Positions 12,363 to 23,700 of a DNA stretch of 64,000 nt are shown here, piece after piece; the first letter of the stretch is position 1; the number at the start of each line of letters is the position of its first letter. A program made the translations under genes and the position numbers. The stretch spans positions 124,137 to 188,136 of the forward strand of contig CM024184.1 in assembly GCA_013433145.1 (NCBI GenBank). The letters run 5' to 3'. Under the pieces are notes generated by a model that did not search any database, was not told the DNA's origin, and worked only from the letters and a program-made list of their open reading frames with translations. This stretch comes from Ascaris suum (lineage: Eukaryota; Nematoda; Chromadorea; Rhabditida; Ascarididae).

Positions 12363-13675
12363 ATTCACTGCACCACCGAATGCTTTCACCTTTCTTCCTT
12401 TGCCAACTCGGCCCCCTCTAAACAATAGCTAATCATTTTTCTAAACGATCACACCTCGACAATGCCAAAAAGTTACAGCCAATATAAGCAAATAAAAATT
12501 AACCCAGACGAGTCTACCACGTGTCATGTGCAAAATCAAGTAGAAATATTACTACCTACGTGTGCAGTATCATCTTCAATGAAAAACCGGAAGTCACTAA
12601 GTTTTTAAATCTTATTTATTTGTCCAGAGTTCTAAGCGGGGAAAACATATCATCAAGTAAGTATGAAAGGCAAAAAAATAAACGGAGATGCAAAAAAAAA
12701 AAAAACAAGAACGAAAAGGGAGGGAAGCACATGCAATGACTAATAATACAGACTGCATTAGAAACCTAAAGTGGAGAGAGCAAAAACGGAACGCCGAACG
12801 ATTATCGCACCGATGCGAGCAACCAAGAAAGTCAAAATCTGAAACGTGCAACGAAATGAAAAGTGAAACGATTTAAGTGTCTCATAAAATCTTCAATATT
12901 ATCCGCTTTTACGATAATTTCGAGGTGTACACTTTAAATGCGTATAACTTCTTGAGAATATTTTCAAAATATTGTTTTTGATATAAACGTTTCCAGATAG
13001 CTGGCTCCTATTCACGCTCAGGCGGATTCCCTTGATTACTGTGATGTGCTGGAAGCTGGACAAATTTCTTGAAAAACGAAATCAAATCGAATTTAAGCAC
13101 GCAATATTTCCGTTATTAGAAATTAGACATTTTTCGGCCTCGTAAAACAATCGGGTTGGAAAGCGTAAAGTAGACTCTACGAGTAAAGGAAAGTAGAAGA
13201 ACACCTTATATGAGTGAATTATTTAGGATACCTTCAAGCAGTGTAAAATCATAAACGTTATAAGAAGACCACAAGGGGGTACAATATTCTGATACAGGTC
13301 GAGAATAATGCTCGAAGCATTCATAAGATAATTGCTAAAGGATATGGAAAATGCAATTTGCAACTCAAGGATAGAACACAGGTGTACAGTGAAAACTGGG
13401 ATCGGCTGTAGCATCGACATCTCATAAACAATGAGCTGTAAATAGAACAATCTGACCTCTAAGCCTGAGCAAAAACTTTTGATTCAACTGATAGGCACAA
13501 CACAGCATTAATTATTGAGCTAGCTAATTTTTACAAATCTGATCATTTCTTTAATTAAAACCTTTTTGCTGGAGGTAGAAAGTGGAAGAAGGAGGAAATT
13601 TATGCCTTCACTTGCTTTATGAAAGAAACAACGAAATTACGTCTGAGAAAAACCAAACAGAAATAAAAACCAACA

Positions 13676-13800
13676 GCAAGCAAAAAAAAAACATCATAGG
13701 TTCCAAAATCCAAAACGGAGACCGCCATCGGTTCCTCACTAATCCGGATGATAGCACCCACCTGCCCTCGATCAAAACCTGCTAGGTCGTGCAGTTCTAA
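13676..13800 (-). CDS. Exon-like segment with a weak SPT5/KOW-like match
   Basis: Open minus-strand segment reading LELHDLAGFDRGQVGAIIRI, then SEEPMAVSVLDFG. HDL..D...VG.IIRI recalls a KOW-type segment of transcription elongation factor SPT5. The stretch beyond is T-rich and intron-like. No other SPT5 exon was found nearby, and a CAG|GTGGGT donor would cut the motif. Confidence 0.2.
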
Positions 13801-16585
13801 CTTTTCACAAAAGTTTCGTCCACAGCAGGAAACGTCTACGCTAGTGCTGATCCTGCCGAAAGAACTTCGTTCGGGAGGGAGGGGACGACCCAAAAACGAC
13901 TCGAAGTTCAACACAAATAATACTGCTCAAATGCGGTAATATGGCACGCCTAGAAGTGCCGGCAGTACGCCTTTTTCATCTCACAACTGGCCGGCCGCCA
14001 TCAATTGCCAAGTGAGTCGGATCCTAACCGCAGGTTGGCGCTATATAACTACATATTCCAAAATAGAACTCTGTTGGTGCGCAAAATATTTCGGCGTTCA
14101 CCAGTCACCTGGACAGATTTGATCTCCATGCGATAGATGATCGCGTTAATTAATTTGTGTTTCAGGTGTTCCTCCAACCACTTATATGTTTACTTTTATA
14201 TTTTTCTCTCGGCTATTCATTCGTTTTCATTTCCGTTTTCCTCCTCAAATCATTATTTACATTTCTAAACGTGCAAATTTTTTCCTTATATTTCTATCCT
14301 TATAATATAGAATTTCGGTTAAAACATTTGTTCTACCGCCTTACTGATGTTTTCTTTATTCTTTTATCAGTAAAGTCTAGAGTATTTAATTTACTTGCTT
14401 CCCCTTTGCCCCATCTAGAACTGATGTGATTTTGACAGTTACCTTTCAAAATTTTTACTGCCGTTTGCACCGTTTGATCTCTTTAATTCAATATTTAGTG
14501 TCTCTAACTACTTCTAACAACATATTTTTGGCATTTTTACAGGTTTTTAGCCATCACGACTTCTCATTCTCCCTTCACTTCTTTAAGGCTAACACCAAAC
14601 ATTACGCCAGTCCAACAGGTTACCTTCCGACTACCTAATGCTGAAGATTCATCAGCCGGTCAATCTACACTTGTATTTTACACGACTATCCGCACAGGCA
14701 CTTACAACCTGGATGTGCGGGATTATAGAAGCTGAAAGCAGAAGCAACGGACAAAAACGTTTTAGTTGGACGACACTAACGCCGCTCACTCCTATGCTAT
14801 CCAAGAAATAAATAATGCAAACGAAACACCTCCAAGTAGAACGAGATGGAAACCAACATTGCGGGATCTACTTATTTATCGCTAGAGTGCGGATGAAATT
14901 CGTTCTAAGAAAATCGTGTATTGCAGCACAAAATTTTTTGGTTAAGGAATCGACCAGTTGTCATTTATTTAAATTCCGCCCAAGTATCAAATGCTGCTCT
15001 GCGATAACGGTGTGGTTCCGCCAAATGTTTTCTCCAAATCAATTGAGATGGATTTAACAACCGCATTCTTGAATGTGATCATATGAAGTCGGTGAAAGGA
15101 TGCCGTCCAATGGGATGGGCTATTCTTGTCTAAGGTTGATGATATTTACACTATGACACATTGGCCATTCCATGAAGATATAGATATTCTCTCGTGATAT
15201 ATAAATCAATAGTGTTATATAACGAACGGCGAATTTTCAGGATTTTCGGGATTACAAGCTATACTTTACAATAGGGTATAGTAGATAATTCATTTGCAAA
15301 GACACTCAAATAGATCACAAAGAATGAATTTGCAAGGTCGGATGGTCCATGTTAATTAGGAGAGTGTTTTTCTATTTTGTGTAATGTTTTATACTGACTT
15401 CTACATCTTGAACGACTGAAGTGCGTTTGATACTTTTTCTTTCCTTGCAGAATGTGTGATCATCCTTAGAAACCCCCATAATGACCGGTGATTTCGCATC
15501 GTCACTCAGCAGATATTCGCGAAAGCGGTCATCAACCCCGGAATCCTTTGCATCGTGGAGTCAGTGTTCCGACATCCGAACCCCGACTGAACGAATTATC
15601 CTTAAAGTTCGTCCTCGCTAATAACGGTGTGAAATTTTTTTCGTGTAGTTAGCTTTTCTGTTGTCGTCGTGATATATTCTGCTTCCTAATTTATATTTGC
15701 TTCTTATATGATGTATATCGTTGTTTTTTTTTCTGTCTTAACGTGCTTTCCTTCGGATATTGTCTTCTTCTTCTGACATACACTTTTTTCTTTTTTTTTT
15801 TGAAGACAGGTCTCGTTTTCATGTATATATTAGCAACTCATTAAAATTAGCATTTTTTTCGTTGCACTTTTTTTACGATAGCCGACAGATAGAGCACTTA
15901 TCGCTCACGAAGCAATAATAATGTCGCAACGAAACGAAATTGTTGTGTGCATTTTGAGAAAGGAGCACAATTTTATTGAATGAGCTTGCCGAAGATTACT
16001 GCAAAAGTTCACTATGGGAGTTGATTTGATTGGAAAGTTACTGCTGGGAAATGATGACTTATTAAGGGATTCGATGAGTTATGAAGAGAAGGTGAGGGAA
16101 TTTGGCCACGATTATACTGAGCGAAGTGAAGGCTAGAGCCAGTAAGAGCCCAAACCAAAGGGCTCATTTCTATTCTAGCTCTATTATAAAATGACCGTTT
16201 AAACTGTTTAATGAGTAGAGCAACTAATAAATAGCTAGTTCATATGAACGACAACGCAACATCAGCAGCAGTGTACAAAGAAAAAGGCAGCGTTTGAGGT
16301 TTGTGCAAGTTGGGGGTCACGAATACAGCAATTAGTTACGGCATTGTTGAATGTGATCAAGCGTCGAAGAGGCGATAGCTTCCTCGAAGAAAAAGCGAAA
16401 ATCTTTTGAAGAACAGTTCATCTCGATGCAATAATCGAATAATGATTAAATAACGAATGAGAGAGATGCTCGAATTGCTAGAGAATTGGCCTCTTTTTAG
16501 GCTTACTTTACAGAACACAGCTACATTTCGAAGAAATTCATGCATAAAGAACCCCACAAAAATACCTGGATAATGCCATGGTGAG

Positions 16586-16651
16586 TACATGAAGAACTTT
16601 GCACAATTCTTCAGACGTATCCACACGCTGAAACTTGCAATATGTGTACTT
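16586..16651 (-). CDS. Exon-like segment of unknown gene
   Basis: Acceptor GCAAGTTTCAG and donor AG|GTATTT enclose RVDTSEELCKVLHVLTMALS. It has acidic/helical protein-like composition and no recognised family. It could be a 3' exon related to the ion channel transcript or be chance. Confidence 0.2.
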
Positions 16652-16851
16652 AAATTGCATAGTTTTTTGAACTCATCTTTGATCACTTTCCGTCGTCAAC
16701 GCTTGTTACGGTAAACTTTTTTCATTTGAAATCCCGCACAGATCTGGGATGGAGACGGGAGGGATCCACCATTTTCTTGATGCTCTGGTCTCGGAAAGGT
16801 GGAGGAGCAAGGGAGGAATCCAACCTCCTTCATATGTTTACTCCTTCATAT

Positions 16852-16893
16852 GCACTATACATACACATATGTGCATACGTGTATGTATAGTGC
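16852..16893. repeat. Perfect 15-bp stem hairpin
   Basis: GCACTATACATACAC and its exact reverse complement flank a 12-nt loop. It lies just past the 3' end of the ion channel gene. Confidence 0.85.
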
Positions 16894-17598
16894 TTGTACA
16901 CAAGCATGTGTATGCGAACCCTCCTCTTAAAAAAAGTGCGACTTTCCACAAATTGTTTTCTACAAGAGAAACGGCAATTCTTCCATTTTATAAGTTCTTC
17001 TGAAAAAACTGTCATGATTAGCTAAGCATGAAAAAATCTTTATATGATTTATCCATAATAAAATAATCAGAATAACAAGTAGCAATAGCGAATAGAAAAT
17101 ATTCATCACTCGTGTACACGATAACCTATGTGGCAAATATCGAGAATATAAAAACGGACAACAACATTGAATTCGCTGAAGGAAATAGAAATAAAGGTCA
17201 TAGAAATGAAATATAAACGTCTTGTACAAGCTCGCTTAAATAAGATATAGAATAAGGAAAATTATAAGGAAAATGAAGAATACAAGCGGGAAAAGTATAC
17301 GCGCTATTATATCCACTCCGTTGCTTTGCTTGAAATTAGCGCATTTCGTCTCGTATGCTACTTCAACCGCCTGCAAATAATCGTGTTGAAGATTTTTTCT
17401 TTAAGCTTCGTTATCAAAGCTTTAATCATTATGACCAATCAGCATTGCACTCACTCACTGACAATTCGAAAAAAAAACTAAATGTAAAGGGCGTACTTTT
17501 GGAGAAGAGTAATAGAGTTACATAGCAAAGCTAGTCCACTGGATTCCAAAAATACCTATAGGTTGATTCATCAAAGGCATATGATAAAAAAAACAAAA

Positions 17599-17787
17599 TT
17601 AGTTTATTTGACTCAGGAGAACGGAAAATCTTCTCGGTAGGAAGAAGAACTGAGTAAAATGGGAACTCACAAATTTCACCTTAACATGAGCATTCCGAAA
17701 AAGTAATCCGTATATGATTGTCCAAACAGTAATCCAAAATGCACATGGTTCTTCCGAGTGCTGCTTTTTCCAGTATATCAAAAATTC
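17599..17787 (-). CDS. pLGIC last exon: probable M4
   Basis: Acceptor CATGCTTTAG opens frame EFLIYWKKQHSEEPCAFWIT, then VWTIIYGLLFRNAHVK, running to a stop at 17599. PCAFWITVWTIIYGLLF resembles the FP..F..FN..YW M4 helix. The tail after M4 is longer than usual (about 28 aa), and a GTGAAA donor after HVK could shorten it. Confidence 0.55.
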   Translation of the reverse strand, partial: EFLIYWKKQHSEEPCAFWITVWTIIYGLLFRNAHVKVKFVSSHFTQFFFLPRRFSVLLSQIN

Positions 17788-20700
17788 CTAAAGCATGCCA
17801 AGGGGGTTGCATCCACTTCAGCCTCCTCTTTCATCTGATAGTTCACGCGTTTCATCCCCTTTCCGTCTGTTTCAAGCAGAAAGAGAGAAAAGAGGCGGTC
17901 AAAGGAAATCCCTCTTTCACAGTTGCAGTTGCATTTCACTTACTGTGATAGTTTACAGGTAGGTACATTTCAGGAGGAAGGAAATATTGGTCTAACGTAG
18001 GACGACTGTGCAATTTTCGTGGCAGTCAACCAGGAAAAAGCATGCAGAAACAATACGAAAATTGAAAGAGTTTGGAAATGTTATAGACGTTTTGAAATTT
18101 GCAATGAATAATTCGTCATAAATATTTTCGAAGACAAAAATAATGAGAAGAATTAACTTCTCGAAACTGTAAGCATAAATATATAGGTTATTATGAGATC
18201 AGTTAAAGTCGATTTCTCAACGTCGCGTTGGCCAGCAATGATATCATTACACAATCGAAAAGGTCTTGTCACATTGTGTTGGAATTCACGTCGTGCCTAC
18301 CATAACTCAAGAAAAATTGCTGCCACTGCTGCCGGTGGCGGAGACGATGGACATGCGAATACGAGCTTCTTATGGTTCTGTTTAACTGGGAAGTGAAACA
18401 AGTACACGTTTGGTTCGTATGACCTTGCAAAGGGTGTTTCTGTAACTCGAGACGGATTCAACAACATCCATTCGGTTGCTACGGTCCAAGAAATAGAGGG
18501 TATACAGTCCTAAAATGCAGAAGGAAAAACACCCACATACGAAGGGAATTGCGAGATTGAAGCTCCCATCCTCCTACAGTCGGCGGAAGTTCTCGAAAGT
18601 GGACATGTTTCTGGATAGCAAAACATCCCCACTCTTCTATAAATTTGAAGAAAACTTCTCGACCTCTCTAGCAGCAGTGATCGGAGATTCGGATTCGTTG
18701 AGTGTGCCGTTTGTATAACGAACTGTTCTCCTTATTCCACAACAAATAACGATGAAGTATTCGACCAGCGATAGGAACGTTATGGTGAGACAGAATAGAA
18801 GCCACACTTGAATACTGCCAACGCCTTCAGAAGCCAAGTATGGCTGCGGATAAAATACCTTCAAAAATGCAAATCGTTTCATTTCTTTTATACGCTCATA
18901 CACATTTCGGAGAGCTCTATGATACCTACTCTATGAAACCATCGAGACTAGCGTTCCAGAAGAACTCCAGTGCGGCTCCCTTCAATAGGTTGCAACATTT
19001 CTTAAATTTGCATCCAGGCAGATTTCGCTCCTGAACATGTTGATGGGTATTTTTTGAGTGAACTTGATGAGTTCGTAAGATTTCAAACAGAGTTTATATC
19101 TCCTTTTATTTTCGACTGAAAAAGCCATAATCAACCTATAAGTTTCTTATCTTGTAGGCGAGAGGATGACCATAGAATAATGCCCATCAAAACGAATCTA
19201 CAATTTTTGCAAATAAACTTAACATGAGATAAACAATTTCGTTCTTTTTTCAATTTCTGAATGCCTTAACCGCGTTCGTTAATGACGCTTGAATGTACGT
19301 TGAATTTGCCGTAAACGGTTGACGGTTAACTCCTACTCAGTTAAGCTAGCATTCATGTGACTGACACTTCCATTTGACCGATCTACAAAACGAATATTTT
19401 TTCCGACTTTTATAAGCGATGAATTGTCAAGAACGGACTTTTAGTTAAGATAAAGGCTGACGGTTATTATTTTACTTTGCGGTTCCTGTTAGGGCAATAT
19501 ATGAAGATAAAGTTGTAATTGGTATTTGTAAAACTTATTAGTCCTAATTCGTTCAAGGAAAGTTTAAAGTAAAATCTTGAGATTGTAATTTTCGTAAGGT
19601 TTTTAGAAGCACGATCTGTCGGCGTGGATTTTATCTGCAAAATCTTGGCAATAATCAACATTTCAGATTTCTAAAATGAAAGCAATTTTGTGCGTTTGCA
19701 GTGGAGGCTGCAGGTGTTTTATTGAAGTTTGCCTTATCTCTTCTTCTAAAAGTTTAGAAAAGAGATAGTTTATTATTAAATAGGTACGGCAGTCAGAGCA
19801 GAAGTTCTCTGCAGCACCTCCCGGGACCCGCAAAGGAGGGTTCGCGCCATCCCCCTAAAATCCCGTTCAACGTGGTTCTTGGGAGAGGTCGTAGGGACAA
19901 GGAACCCGAAACACATCCTCTGTTGTTTGAGAATCAGATTTGTTAAGTTTCTAATTCAGATCCACCCTGTTCTATACCTACCACTTTATTTTCTACATTC
20001 ATTCATTCACAACCTGTGCACAGAGAATAATCGATTGAGTGGGGGCAATAAGGCTTCTCATTTTTCGGTCGCCGAGATGTTTTCCTTAAGAGTGCTATTT
20101 TGTCCAACTTTTTTTCCCATTTTCTTTCTCAACGAATGAGGAATTTAAAAATAAATTACACGCGTGGGAAAATATCGAGTGGGGAGTAGTTCATACTATT
20201 CTGCAACGTTTCTGCAGTTCTTAAGTGGGATTGGGAACAGTCCTTAGCTGTAAGCAAGAGACCGTACGCCAAAAGTAGCCGCCTCTATTGAAGGCAAAAC
20301 TTATTTTTTGCGTTTCTGCAGATACAGCGAGCGCATCTAATCAAGGCATTTGCGTTCAATCAAGAATGGTGCGCCGGTGGCACAAGCCGATAGATAGCGA
20401 GGCTGGTAGGCCAAGGTTGAGAACTGCTACTTCAGCCGGAACTACCTGCGGCAGGCATACATTTGCTGCATTTCATGACATATTTCTGAATATATGAGTT
20501 CGGAATTTCCCACATTTTTAAAATAAAAGCATAAATTTGCAAAGATAAGCGTAACGGCATGAAGGCATTCATAGTGCAGACCTCCTCTTTTGGGACATGA
20601 TCATGTTTTAACTTGGAAGAGCATTTTACCACGATCGATAAATCAAGAGTAATAGTGATAGAGCAATCTAGATCAAGGTATTGCTAGCAGCGATGAGCGG

Positions 20701-23700
20701 GCATTGAGATCGCCATATCGGTACTCTATCAAGCGTTCGTGGCACGCTTGACAGAGTAATCAGGAATGCCGGGAACAAACGATCGGCATTAATGGTGGGC
20801 GGATGCGTCCAGATTGGGTAATCGACAGCAGTAGCAAGCGTCCGAATAAAGGGAAAACGAAGGCTGTGCCAACAGAATGAATGACTGCGCCAGATAATTA
20901 CTGCCACGAATTTCTGAGTTTGTTAGGCTGGCTGCGTCTTGCAAAATAAAATCGTTTCACCCAATACTGATATTGCGCAACTTTGAATGCTGAGAAGTTG
21001 TAAATCACACTACGATGAGATCAGAATTTATAACAGCGATTTTTATAGACGGATCCCAAGCAGGTTTCGATAGTCATTTTGCAAATTTCGTTTAAATCGG
21101 TTCAACGAGAGCAGTGACTGAAATTAGCCAATAGAAGGCAAACAATACCCAATTGACGTAATTTTTTGTGCAATAAAAGTGCAAATTCCATACTTACCAA
21201 CAATGCTGCGAAAATAAAGAATGGCACGGCAGCGCTGACCGTTCGTGGCACAGACCAAGAGCCAAAGATCCAGAAGTGCAGCCAAGACGCAACGATCTGT
21301 AACGATCACCTAATTCATTCGTTAACAACTCAGTCTTTCATCAATCGTACGCAGTGACTTTAAGTAGTTCATTGGAAACACCAAGTTTAATGTTTCCTCA
21401 GCGCTATACTCTCACTTATCGTCGAGAGAGCATTTCACCAGTTTTTGATCTGTCCATCGGTTATTCTTATGGCTTTAGACTGAGATGATCTCAAAGTGGC
21501 ACAATTTTCCATGTAGTAAATTGTTTCCTTATTTCTACATAGGAAAGACAAATTGCAAAAGAAGACTTCTATGCATGGGTACTGCACAGAGCATCGATAG
21601 CATCGCTAGTTGTGTGACTAGACTATGGTATCCATACCCGGAGAGATCTTGTCATAAAGAAAGCGTGGTTCTCAATTTCTTCTTTAATTTTGGCGAGTGA
21701 AAACAATCAGAGTGGTGTGAGTTAAATCTGACCTCCCTTCTCGGGATGGAACTAGCACTGGATTTCGACTTAGTCCACAGTCTATGAACATAGATAAACA
21801 TGATCCTGAATGGACCAAGAACGGTGGTGTGTCTGAGACTCGTGGAGAATTTAAGCCATCTCTTTATGTTCATGGTTTCAACTCAGTTACTTCAATATAC
21901 CTCCCATTCGGTTCGCTACCGATACCGGATGTGATTTAACCTCAAGTTAAAATTAACTGAAAAGCTGACCAGGAAAATGGAAGGAAGGAAAATTCTGAAG
22001 AGTGCTTCACTTGCTGACCCCAAAAAGGTGATCGATACGCTTATGCACGAATAAACACCTGCAATTAATAACAACATGCTCTAGAAGTAGCCTGTTATAA
22101 GAATAAACATTACATAGCTATCTGAAAGTATTACATAAAGAAATGACTCAGGTATTGCAGAATTATTAGGTTTTATTAAGGCGGGATTGTTTCTGCCCTC
22201 AAATGTTTCGCGGAATCTAGTAATAGCGTACGTTTCAAATATTTGAAAATTCCCTTTGTGGAATTGATATGCACGACGGAAAGGCTTGGAAAGTATTAGG
22301 AAACATTTCACTGATACCAAGGCAAATTTGGACAGAAATTTATTGAGAAAAAGACTTGAAGCAATATTTCACAAATTAAGTGCTAGAGAGATGTGGACAA
22401 CAGTCTCCTCTATAGTCGATCATCTTATGCAAGAATTATGTAAAATCAAGAACGCTGTAAAATCTGCACGTCTAATTCGTTCCTCGATCAGTTGAATGTG
22501 ATGTAAGAGGAAATTTCTTTTTAAATGATGATTTGAACAGTCTAGTGATTTCATAAGAAAATGCGCTCTTGACGCCTTAACATGCCATGAATAGTTCCAT
22601 GGATACTCATATTCACGCTGCTTTTAAATGTGTTTCATTTCTTTTGAAACATATGCTTCTTTGATTTTATTCTCATTGATACTGAAGGATATGGTCACTA
22701 TCACTTGAAAATTGCTTATTGTTTTTGGCAAGTATTGTACTTTTTATCATTGTCTTGAAATACTTCAGAATCTTCTTTCATATATTATTTGAAACGCAGA
22801 AAACCATTCTGTGTCAGCCTTATATCACGTTTCGCACATTTTTAGCTCTTAAAAAGCTTTCTAGCCATCGGAATGTTGGAGAATACATCAAGAATTCTCT
22901 TTCTACTGGAAGGATAAAAAGTTCCCTGAAAAACCTTCAGAGAAAATAACATTGACTATTTACCTTTTCATAGCCTTTTACGGAATTTTATACAAAAAAC
23001 GCGTAATGTTGAGGTCGTATTTGCACGTATTTGCCTATCTGTGCGACTAGCCTTTTTGGTTCGCTATCCACCACCCGTTGGAAAAAATTTGAAAGAAAGG
23101 GTTATCGCAAATGTTTTCTCCGACTAGCGAAAATCCTATAGCATATTTCCCTTTGCTATTCAAGCATAATCGAAATCGATACAATGCAAGAAACAAGATT
23201 CAGCTCAAATAAATACAACGAAGCGGACAGGAACAGATGAGACTACACCTGCACACACTTATACCTGTTGCACACGTAAGCGTTATGCGCTAATGCCAAA
23301 ACTGTATAAATCAAATATTCTCGCTTACCAACGGTGTAATTACCGACACAATCCTCTGCTATTGCCTCTGTGAATTCGTACGGTGAGGAGAGCAGTTCTT
23401 CGGACACTTCGACCGGCACAACTGTAGGTGGTGAATTGGCCCATAAATAAACAACATCTTCGATCGGATAATTATCTGTAAGAAAACATATTTTAATTTC
23501 ATAAAACCTTAGACCAGAAAGATTCGCTTGCCTCGCTGTCACAAAACTCTCCTTTGATCCACATAACTTCCGCTTATTTCACTATTAATAATCACTCTGG
23601 CGCACATGTATGGGCGAGTGGCATTCAACCAGATTTCAGCTCACTTTCGAACTCTGCAACATCGTTTTATACACGTGTGTTGAAACCAGCATTCACTACA

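Larger units (their letters stand above)
12363..17598. other. Intergenic between the GT7 and ion channel genes
   Basis: Includes the presumed promoter region of the GT7 gene, poly-T/poly-A tracts, the weak SPT5-like segment at 13.7 kb, the exon-like segment at 16.6 kb and a 15-bp hairpin at 16.85 kb. No complete gene seen. Confidence 0.5.

Noticed and set aside
13985..14000. Shared CCGGCCGCCAT at about 13.99 kb and 53.76 kb suggesting a dispersed repeat
   Set aside because: Only about 11 bases are shared; the flanks do not align.
22081..22320. Minus frame with hydrophobic SFLYVILSDSYVMFILITGY as the missing M1 of the ion channel
   Set aside because: Lacks the YY..Y.P motif and does not join in phase to the exons at 23329 or 21296.
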